A DNA stretch of 26,933 nucleotides from a virus: positions 1 through 26,933 of the IMG/VR virus record IMGVR_UViG_3300005524_000239. One strand, written 5' to 3'. Under the pieces are notes generated by a model. The model worked only from the letters and a program-made list of their open reading frames with translations, was not told the origin of the DNA and ran no database searches. Below, piece by piece: positions 20,928 through 26,933 of this stretch. Position 1 is the stretch's first letter; each line of letters starts with the position of its first letter. A program made the translations under genes and the position numbers.

Positions 20928-21695
20928 ATGGTCTCCGACGCCCCCGAGCGCGCGGCGGTCGTCGCTTGCGCGCGCCAATGGCTGCGCACGCCCTATCACC
21001 ATCGCGGCCGGGTCAAGGGGGCGGGCGTCGATTGCGCCATGCTTTTGGCCGAGGTCTACGCCGAGGCCGGTCTCGTCGCGCCTCTCGCCATCCCGCATTA
21101 TCCGCCCGATTGGCACCTGCATCGCGATGCCGAACGCTATCTCGGCGTGCTGCTCGATCACGCGGTTGAATACGTTCCCGTCGATGCGATTCCGCAGGGC
21201 GAAGCAATCCGGGCTGGAGCGCTTCGGCGCCCGCATCCTGAGCCGCGGACCTCTCCTTTGAGACGCTTCGCTCCTCAGGCTGAGGTCCGCGAGTCGAAGG
21301 ACGCGCCTCGCGATGACGGCGAAAGCGTCGCGTTGCACCCCCCTCCCATTCCCTCCGCCTCGAGGGGGGCTTGCGCCTACCAAGCGTCCGCCCGGACGCT
21401 TGGTCCGAACATGCCGGGTGGCATGTTCGGCGGCGCAACGGGCGGGGGTGAGTTGCTGACGCGTGCCATCCTTCCCGGCGACATCGCGCTGTGGCGTTTC
21501 GGCCGCTGCTTCTCGCATGGCGCGATCGTCGTCGACTGGCCGGTGGTGATCCACGCCTATCTCGGCCGCGGCTGCGTGCTCGAAGATGCGAACAAGGCCG
21601 AATGGCTGTCGCGCATCGGCGAGGGCAGGGGCGCGGCGCCCAAGCCGCGCCCGGTGAAGTTCTTCACGCTCAGGCGTTGGGCCCACGGAACCTAA
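20928..21695 (+). CDS. NlpC/P60 tail peptidase with in-frame repeat insertion (RcGTA g14-like)
   Basis: A 255-residue protein from ATG 20928 (AAGGAAG upstream). NlpC/P60 hydrolase that would open peptidoglycan during DNA delivery. N-terminal half: ARQWLRTPYHHRGRVKGAGV with nucleophile Cys36 (VDCAMLLAEVY). C-terminal half: LPGDIALWRFGRCFSHGAIV with catalytic His197, then VIHAYLGRGC with His209. Homologues have only a few residues between YVPVDAIP and LPGDIALWRFGR, for a total near 150-170. Here about 88 residues (roughly 91-178) lie between them; they are low-complexity and encoded by palindromic repeats (21196-21461). The frame is kept and both catalytic halves are intact, so activity is possible but folding may be affected. 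Confidence 0.88.
   Translation: MVSDAPERAAVVACARQWLRTPYHHRGRVKGAGVDCAMLLAEVYAEAGLVAPLAIPHYPPDWHLHRDAERYLGVLLDHAVEYVPVDAIPQGEAIRAGALRRPHPEPRTSPLRRFAPQAEVRESKDAPRDDGESVALHPPPIPSASRGACAYQASARTLGPNMPGGMFGGATGGGELLTRAILPGDIALWRFGRCFSHGAIVVDWPVVIHAYLGRGCVLEDANKAEWLSRIGEGRGAAPKPRPVKFFTLRRWAHGT
21196..21461 (+). repeat. Palindromic repeat mosaic inserted in-frame in the NlpC/P60 gene
   Basis: Left part (to about 21335) combines a GAAGCAATCC...CGATGACGG-type palindrome with a GGACCT...AGGTCC hairpin. Right part is a complete family C element: outer TTGCGCC (21371) / GGCGCAA (21432), inner CCAAGCGTCC-GCCC-GGACGCTTGG (21380-21403) and CCGAACATGCC-GGGT-GGCATGTTCGG (21405-21430), all perfect stems. The whole stretch is read without a stop. 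Confidence 0.9.
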
Positions 21696-21721
21696 TTGAT
21701 TGATCGGGTCACGAATTCCCT

Positions 21722-21812
21722 TAACCCAGCTTTGGGTAAGGCGCGCTTTGCTCGCCAACCCAAAGCAACCCTCTGCCCCCGAGGGGCAAAGAGCAGGGTG
21801 AGGGGGCAATGC
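21722..21812. repeat. REP-like element (family B, long form, inverted)
   Basis: TTAACCCAGCTTTGGGTAAG, then GCTCGCCAACCCAAAGCAAC and TGCCCCCGAGGGGCAAAGAG hairpin followed by CAGGGTGAGGGGG. Related to the reverse of 6987-7083. It fills the spacer before the tail-tip gene. Confidence 0.75.
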
Positions 21813-21841
21813 TCCCACTCGAACGAATGAAGCTCTGAACC

Positions 21842-24784
21842 ATGGCCGGGCTTTTTTCCTCGCCCAAGAAGCCGCAGGCGAAACAGCAGCCGGCGGTCTC
21901 GGGCCTGCAGATCCAGACCTCGGCCTACGGCAAGGTCATTCCGCTGGTCTACGGCACGACGCGGCTCGCACCCAACCTGATCTGGTACGGCGATTTCCAG
22001 GCGATCGCGCATCAATCGTCGCCGCCGTCGTCGGGCAAGGGTGGCGTCACCGGCGGCTCGGGCGGCAAGGGCGGCGGCGGCGGGTCGACGACCTACGCCT
22101 ACACCGCCGCAGTGATGCTGGGATTGTGCGAGGGCCCGATCGAGGGCCTGGGCACCGCCTGGGCCTCGAAGGAAGTGACGACGCCGGCTGCGCTCGGCCT
22201 ATCGGTGTTCGACGGTGCGCTCGGCCAGGCGCCGTGGGGCTATCTCGCGACCAACCATCCGGGCCAGGCGCTCGGCTACAGCGGTGTCGCCTATGCCGCC
22301 GCCGCGCCCTATGCGCTCGACGGCCAGGGCCAGTTGCCGAACAACAATTTCGAGGTCGTCGGAATTTACGCTCGCTCGGTCGGCGGCCTGCCCGACGCCG
22401 ATCCGTCGCTGGTGATCGCCGATCTCTTGACCAACCCGCGATATGGCGCCGGCTTTCCGGCTTCGCGGCTCGGCGATCTCTCGACCTATCAGTCTTACGC
22501 GCTCGCGGCGGGCCTGCTGATCTCGCCCGCCTATACCGAAGCCGCGCCGGCGGCGAAGCTCCTGGACGACATCGCCACCTACACCAACAGCGCCTTCGTC
22601 TGGTCGTCGGGCATGCTGACGCTGGTGCCCTATGGCGACGCTGCGATCTCGGGCAACGGCAAGAGCTACACGCCGCCCGCGGCGCCGCTCTATGATCTGA
22701 CCGACGACGATTTCCTGGCGAATGCCAACGCCAGCGGCGCGGCGAGCGCGACCAACGACGATCCGGTGCTGGTGACGCGCAAGCGTCCGTCCGACGCGCT
22801 CAACGACATCAAGGTCGAATACCTCGACCGCGCCAACCAGTACAACACCGCCATCGTCGAGGCCTCGGATCAGGCGACGATCGACGTCTACGGCCTGCGC
22901 TTCGACCAGACGCGGCAGGCGCATCTCTTCGCCAATGCCGCCGCCGCGCGGCTTTCGGCGCAGCTCCTGCTGCAGCGCCAGGCGATCCGCAACACCTATC
23001 AGTTCACGCTCGACCAGCGCTACATCCTGCTCGATCCGATGGACATCGTGACGCTGACCGATGCGCGGCTCGGCCTCGATCGTCACTGGGTGCGCATCAC
23101 CGAGATCACCGAGAACGACGACGGCACGCTGCTCTTCACCGCCGAGGACTATCTGGCGGGCACCGGCTCGGCGGCGCTCTATTCCTTCCAGCAGGGCGCC
23201 GGCTACGGCGCCGACTACAACGCCGATCCGGGCGACGCGCTGGCGCCGATCGTGTTCGAGGCGCCGGTGCAGATCGCGGCGTCGGGGCTCGAGGTCTGGC
23301 TCGCCACGGCCGGCGGTCCGAACTGGGGCGGCTGCGACGTCTATGTCTCGAGCGACGGCTCGACCTACAAGCTCGCCGGCCGCAAGCACGGCCCGTCGCG
23401 CATGGGGGTGCTGACCGCGGCGTTTCCGGCCGGCGGCGATCCCGACACCGCCGACACGCTCGCGATCGATCTGTCGGCATCGAACGGCGCGCTGCTCTCC
23501 GGCACGCCGCAGGACGCCGATCTCGGCCACACGCTATGCTGGGTCGACGGCGAGTTCGTCAGCTACGAGACCGCGACCCTCACCGGCCCGAACCGCTACA
23601 GCCTCGGCACCTATATAAGGCGCGGGCTCTACGGCTCGGCAATCGCGAGCCACGCGGCCGGCGCGGGCTTCGCGCGCCTCGACGACGCGATCTTCGCGCT
23701 ACCCTACGACAAGAGCCAGATCGGCGCCGCCGTCCACATCAAGCTGGTGTCGTTCAATCTCTACGGCGGCGGAATACAGCAGCTCGCCGACGTCGCCGAC
23801 CATGTCCACGTGATCCAGGGTCCGCCGCCGCCCGCCAACGTCACCGGATTCTCGGCGCAGCAGACCGGCGGCGCGGTCGTCTTCAAGTGGAACGAGGTGC
23901 CGGATTTCGCGCTCAAGGGCTACGACATCCTCTACGGCCCGCAGGGCGGCACGAGCGCCTCCGCGACGTTCCTGACCGAAAGCGCGCGCGGCACCGAGAT
24001 GACCAACGCCGCCGTGCCGCCCGGCACCTGGACCTTCTATATCCGCGCGCGCGACGTGGCGGATCAGTTCTCGCCGGTGCCGACCACGGTCGATCTGGTG
24101 GTGACGAATCCGTCGCCGATCATTCTCGACCGGCAGGCGGCGCCCGACTGGCGCGGCAGCCTCGCCGGCTTCGTGCCGCACTGGACCGGCGTTCTGGTGC
24201 CCGATTCGGCGAAGCTCGCGAGCGCGCACAGCAACGCCGAACTGTTCGAGCGCTTCGTGCCCTATCCGGTCGCGACCTCGAGCTTTACGACATCCGTCGC
24301 CGACACCGGCTTCGACGATCAGCTGCGCGTCTGGGCGACGATCGCGACGCGGCTCGGCCGCGGCCAGAACGGCACCGCCGCAGCGAGCCTCGCCATCGAC
24401 ACCTGGCTCACCGGCGCCAGCGACACGGGCGCCTTCGCCGCCTGGACCATCGGCACGGTCGAGATGCGGTATCTGCGCGGTCGGGCGATCCTCGACAACG
24501 TCGCCGGCGCGGTGGCGTGCCTCGCCGGCTTCGAATTGGTCGCCGACCGCGCACCCAAGATCGAGAACTCGGCCGCGAGCGTTGCGATCGCGGTGGGCGG
24601 AACGTCCGTCGTCTTTCCGTCGCCCTACCACCTGCCGCCCAACGTGCAGGTGACGCCGCTGGGATCGGCGGCGGCGACGGCGACCGCCGACGCGATCACC
24701 ACCGCCGGCTGCACCATCCACGTCTTTGACGCGAGCGGCGCCGACATCGGCGGCACCGTCAGTTGGGTCGCGACGGGCGAATAG
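21842..24784 (+). CDS. Tail-tip / host-specificity protein (RcGTA g15 and lambda J-like)
   Basis: A 980-residue protein from ATG 21842, the largest in the window. It would close the baseplate and carry host contact, as RcGTA g15 and lambda gpJ do. Visible parts: N-terminal VSGLQIQTSAYGKVIPLVYG and RLAPNLIWYGDFQAI (about 20-55); a Gly/Ser-rich loop (about 61-82); YTAAVMLGLCEGPIEGLGTA (about 86-105); the central phage-tail_3 region with RYILLDPMDIVTLTDARLGL (about 394-413) and RITEITENDDGTLLFTAEDY; YSLGTYIRRGLYGSAIASHA (about 587-606); an FN3 domain (about 660-750, PPPANVTGFSAQQTGGAVVF ... WTFYIRARDVADQFSPVPTT); and a beta C-terminal region. Reading frame is intact throughout. Confidence 0.92.
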   Translation: MAGLFSSPKKPQAKQQPAVSGLQIQTSAYGKVIPLVYGTTRLAPNLIWYGDFQAIAHQSSPPSSGKGGVTGGSGGKGGGGGSTTYAYTAAVMLGLCEGPIEGLGTAWASKEVTTPAALGLSVFDGALGQAPWGYLATNHPGQALGYSGVAYAAAAPYALDGQGQLPNNNFEVVGIYARSVGGLPDADPSLVIADLLTNPRYGAGFPASRLGDLSTYQSYALAAGLLISPAYTEAAPAAKLLDDIATYTNSAFVWSSGMLTLVPYGDAAISGNGKSYTPPAAPLYDLTDDDFLANANASGAASATNDDPVLVTRKRPSDALNDIKVEYLDRANQYNTAIVEASDQATIDVYGLRFDQTRQAHLFANAAAARLSAQLLLQRQAIRNTYQFTLDQRYILLDPMDIVTLTDARLGLDRHWVRITEITENDDGTLLFTAEDYLAGTGSAALYSFQQGAGYGADYNADPGDALAPIVFEAPVQIAASGLEVWLATAGGPNWGGCDVYVSSDGSTYKLAGRKHGPSRMGVLTAAFPAGGDPDTADTLAIDLSASNGALLSGTPQDADLGHTLCWVDGEFVSYETATLTGPNRYSLGTYIRRGLYGSAIASHAAGAGFARLDDAIFALPYDKSQIGAAVHIKLVSFNLYGGGIQQLADVADHVHVIQGPPPPANVTGFSAQQTGGAVVFKWNEVPDFALKGYDILYGPQGGTSASATFLTESARGTEMTNAAVPPGTWTFYIRARDVADQFSPVPTTVDLVVTNPSPIILDRQAAPDWRGSLAGFVPHWTGVLVPDSAKLASAHSNAELFERFVPYPVATSSFTTSVADTGFDDQLRVWATIATRLGRGQNGTAAASLAIDTWLTGASDTGAFAAWTIGTVEMRYLRGRAILDNVAGAVACLAGFELVADRAPKIENSAASVAIAVGGTSVVFPSPYHLPPNVQVTPLGSAAATATADAITTAGCTIHVFDASGADIGGTVSWVATGE

Positions 24785-24799
24785 CAAAGGCGCCAAGGA

Positions 24800-24925
24800 C
24801 CCGCGAAGTCGTCGTCGCGAACAGCGTATGCGACGAAGCGATCCAGCGACTTCGGCCCTGGATTTCTTCGTGCAGCGCGGGCGCTCGCAATGACGTCTCA
24901 GCGTCCTCCGGGCCTCCGTCGTGAA
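24800..24925. repeat. Degenerate repeats before the tail fibre gene
   Basis: GAAGCGATCCAGCGAC...TCGCAATGACGTC resembles the 12780-12849 palindrome, and GCGTCCTCCGGGCCTCCGTC resembles the 12938 element. No gene in 24785-24942. Confidence 0.55.
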
Positions 24926-24942
24926 TTCAAGAGGACAAACGC

Positions 24943-26004
24943 ATGACCGTTGCCACGTTCCAGCAGACCGACTACACATCGCAAACTGGCACCGCCTATC
25001 CGCTGGCGATCGACGCCGACTGGGCGGTCGCCGCGCGCACGGTCGACAGCTTCGCGCCGCACGCGCAGCCGACGCCCGACATGACGGTGGCGCTCGATCC
25101 CGGCCATGTGTTCAACGGCGTCACGCTCGCCGAAATCGCGGCGCAAAGCACCGGCGCCATCGCCGCGCCGGTCAACAATCCGCGCATCGACCGCGTGGTG
25201 ATCGACCGCGCGAGCGGCGCGGCTTCGGTCGTCGCCGGCATCGAAGCGGCATCACCCCTGCCGCCGGCGATTCCCGTGGGCAAGGCGCCGGTGGCGCAGG
25301 TTCTGCTGCAGCCGGGCGCGAGCGCCATCACCAACAGCATGCTGACGGACGAGCGCGACCTGACGGCGCTCGGCCTCGCCTCCGGTGCCTACACCAATGT
25401 CGGCACGGCGGCGACGCTCGATGTCGGCACGGCGCCGGGCAACGTCGTGCAGCTCGACGGCAGTGGCCGGCTTCCTGCGGTCGACGGCTCGCAGTTGATC
25501 GGGCTTTCGCTTGTTCCGCCCGGCGTCGTCACGTCGTATGCCGGCACGAGCGCGCCCAATGGCTGGCTTCTGTGTTACGGCCAAGCGGTGAGCCGAACCG
25601 CCTATGCGGCGTTGTTCGCCGCCGTTGGCACGGCTTACGGCCCCGGCGATGGCTCGACGACGTTCAACTTGCCGGATCTGCGTGGCCGTGCGCCTTTCGG
25701 CGTCGATAACATGGGTGGCACCGTGGCTAATCGTATCACGACCGGCGGTAGCGGTCTAAGCGGCACGATTCTCGGTGCGACAGGTGGCGCGGAGATAGTG
25801 ACACTGACCGTTGCGCAAATGCCAAGTCACTCACACCCTGTAGCCAGCGGCGCGGGATCTGAAAGCGTCGGGGCTGGATGGGGCTGTGAGCCGCTAATAT
25901 CGGCGGCTACGGCCGGCGGCCAGACCACCGGCAACGCGGGTGGCGGTGGTCCACACAACAACATGCCACCCACGATCATACTCAACTACATTATCAAAAC
26001 GTGA
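24943..26004 (+). CDS. Tail fibre protein with collar domain
   Basis: A 353-residue protein from ATG 24943 (AGAGGA 8 nt upstream). Residues 1-130 are a beta-rich base (YPLAIDADWAVAARTVDSFA, VNNPRIDRVVIDRASGAASV) typical of fibre attachment regions in these prophages. Residues 192-258 are a Phage Tail Collar (Phage_collar) domain: PPGVVTSYAGTSAPNGWLLC, GPGDGSTTFNLPDLRGRAPF. The end has THSHP-like PSHSHPVASGAG and a Gly-rich tip ending NNMPPTIILNYIIKT, as in collar fibres whose tip binds the receptor. Base composition drops toward AT inside the collar region and stays lower through the next two genes, suggesting a swapped tip module. Confidence 0.88.
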   Translation: MTVATFQQTDYTSQTGTAYPLAIDADWAVAARTVDSFAPHAQPTPDMTVALDPGHVFNGVTLAEIAAQSTGAIAAPVNNPRIDRVVIDRASGAASVVAGIEAASPLPPAIPVGKAPVAQVLLQPGASAITNSMLTDERDLTALGLASGAYTNVGTAATLDVGTAPGNVVQLDGSGRLPAVDGSQLIGLSLVPPGVVTSYAGTSAPNGWLLCYGQAVSRTAYAALFAAVGTAYGPGDGSTTFNLPDLRGRAPFGVDNMGGTVANRITTGGSGLSGTILGATGGAEIVTLTVAQMPSHSHPVASGAGSESVGAGWGCEPLISAATAGGQTTGNAGGGGPHNNMPPTIILNYIIKT

Positions 26005-26011
26005 AGCTTCC

Positions 26012-26368
26012 ATGGCGCAGTTTCACATCCATCCGGATGGTATCGTCTACATCCGCACGCCAAAAGGTATCTATGTTGACACGTCTGCGAACTTTGCGCG
26101 CGATTACGGGACCGCACTGCCCGCATTTCCCATCGGCGTTGTGCAAGCGCTCTACGACAGCGACGGTAAGGTTGTTCAGCTTTTTGACGCCCAGAATAAT
26201 CAGGTTGGCACCGGACGGGCCGGCGATTGGGAATTTGCCGACGCGGCAATAGCCTCGGTTTGCTCTTTACTTACGGCGCAAGCAAAACGGATCGCGCCGG
26301 CACCAAAGATCATATCACCGGCGACCGCGACCGGCATACGTATCGGCTCAGCGACGATGGCTTCCTAA
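26012..26368 (+). CDS. Fibre-linked small phage protein
   Basis: A 118-residue protein from ATG 26012, 7 bp after the fibre stop. MAQFHIHPDGIVYIRTPKGI YVDTS begins it; ALPAFPIGVVQALYDSDGKV and a C-terminal LLTAQAKRIAPAP follow. Short proteins of this shape (HPDG-V-Y start, LLxAQAxR end) commonly follow collar-type fibre genes in Bradyrhizobium-like prophages. Role unknown; a fibre assembly or adhesin accessory is likely from position. Its 3' end lies just before, or overlaps if a TTG start is used, the cupin-like gene. Confidence 0.7.
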   Translation: MAQFHIHPDGIVYIRTPKGIYVDTSANFARDYGTALPAFPIGVVQALYDSDGKVVQLFDAQNNQVGTGRAGDWEFADAAIASVCSLLTAQAKRIAPAPKIISPATATGIRIGSATMAS

Positions 26369-26370
26369 CC

Positions 26371-26640
26371 GTGTCTGCTCCACGTATAGTCCCCCTGTCC
26401 AACCGCTATTATGCCTACATCTTTGACAGAGCGGGCGACGAACTGCCGCTACACGAGCACACCTTTGCTCACGATACGGTGGTAGCGTGCGGTCGGGTCG
26501 AATGGTTCACAGAGGGTCGGCGCGAAGCAGTCGAAGCTTGGCACGTAATCACGTTTCCGGCGGGTCTACGGCATGGTCTCGTGGCGCTAACGGACGGCGC
26601 AACGGTGATCCAATGCAACGAGATAGCGCCCATCCGCTGA
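26371..26640 (+). CDS. Small cupin-like protein
   Basis: About 89 residues from GTG 26371; the frame is open from 26227 and the start is uncertain, with no strong Shine-Dalgarno at either place. NRYYAYIFDRAGDELPLHEH TF (H-x-H metal ligands near residues 27-29), ACGRVEWFTEGRREAVEAWH and FPAGLRHGLVALTDGATVIQ (a later His) make a single cupin/RmlC-like barrel. Cupins range from sugar epimerases to small ligand sensors, and the substrate cannot be named. Next to a fibre gene it might modify or bind a host surface sugar. That is a guess. Confidence 0.6.
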   Translation: MSAPRIVPLSNRYYAYIFDRAGDELPLHEHTFAHDTVVACGRVEWFTEGRREAVEAWHVITFPAGLRHGLVALTDGATVIQCNEIAPIR

Positions 26641-26699
26641 GGCTACCGCGCCGACCAACATGATCGTCAGCGCAACTGTGGGCTTTTCAAATTACACCC

Positions 26700-26933
26700 A
26701 TGTTCTCCCGCACCTATGACGACGCTGCGCGGGCGCTCGAGCTTGCCCGGGCGGCGCGCGCCGAGCTCGAGAAGCACGAGGCGGTCTGCGCCGAGCGCTA
26801 CACCGAGATCCGCGAGGCGCTACAGGCGATCCGCGTCTTCCTCACGCGCTCGGTGCTGTCGCTGATCGCCGGGTTGCTGCTCGCCATGGGCGCGATCCTG
26901 CTGCGCCTGTTCGAGACGCACGGCATCCTCTGA
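26700..26933 (+). CDS. Small coiled-coil membrane protein, holin/XhlA-like
   Basis: A 77-residue protein from ATG 26700, ending on the last base of the window. Residues 1-45 are a charged helix with heptad character (AARALELARAARAELEKHEA, ERYTEIREALQAI); residues about 49-70 (FLTRSVLSLIAGLLLAMGAI) form one membrane span; a short tail follows. This matches XhlA-type haemolysin/holin accessory proteins that sit after tail genes and before the endolysin. No endolysin is visible because the window ends here. Confidence 0.65.
   Translation: MFSRTYDDAARALELARAARAELEKHEAVCAERYTEIREALQAIRVFLTRSVLSLIAGLLLAMGAILLRLFETHGIL

Noticed and set aside
22199-23530. Leftward open frame of 443 codons within the tail-tip gene
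   Set aside because: Antisense to a clearly recognised protein; no start signal or family pattern.
24943-26640. Diversity-generating retroelement acting on the fibre
   Set aside because: No reverse transcriptase, Avd or template repeat is present in the window.

Overview
The window is a high-GC segment whose core is a tailed-phage (siphovirus) structural gene cluster. Gene families and order match the Rhodobacter capsulatus gene transfer agent (RcGTA) and related alphaproteobacterial prophages: small terminase, large terminase, portal, prohead protease, capsid, connector, gp10-like closure protein, terminator, tail tube, two tail chaperones, tape measure, DUF2460, DUF2163, NlpC/P60 peptidase, 980-residue tail-tip protein. 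The host is most likely an alphaproteobacterium (Bradyrhizobium-like or another Hyphomicrobiales/Rhodospirillales lineage). Reasons are the GTA-type tail genes, an alphaproteobacterial LexA box (GTTC-N7-GTTC), small proteins of types common there, and many intergenic palindromic repeats of a style familiar from those genomes. No 16S gene or other taxonomic marker is present.

Layout. 1-1064 holds three small genes (one rightward, two leftward) that look like chromosomal flank or phage edge. 1065-1792 is gene-free but carries a LexA box overlapping a sigma70-like promoter, then two intrinsic terminators. 1793-10668 is the packaging and head module with the first tail genes; it has two tandem paralogous small terminases and a large terminase whose Walker A threonine is replaced by methionine. 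10669-11846 is a low-GC toxin-antitoxin cassette (excisionase-like antitoxin plus PIN toxin). 11981-13670 is tail tube and chaperones. 13671-16528 is a rearranged region: an 87-residue orphan, a leftward small lipoprotein, a dead hybrid of tape-measure start and chaperone end, and a leftward two-gene cassette led by a 432-residue lipoprotein. 16529-17563 is the intact tape measure. HigBA (17753-18328) follows, then DUF2460 and DUF2163, a VapBC module (20284-20911), the NlpC/P60 peptidase, the tail-tip protein, a collar-domain tail fibre, a fibre-linked small protein, a cupin-like protein and a small membrane protein ending at the window edge.

The structural genes would together build a head and a tail with peptidoglycan-degrading hub and host-recognition tip. 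No integrase, repressor, replication gene or endolysin lies in the window. Three features make the cluster unusual: palindromic repeats at nearly every gene boundary, one of them translated in frame inside the NlpC/P60 peptidase; three separate toxin-antitoxin modules between tail genes; and a duplicated chaperone-to-tape-measure interval holding two different sets of leftward lipoprotein genes. With the altered terminase P-loop, these suggest a long-resident prophage that is decaying or being domesticated. That last step is inference.
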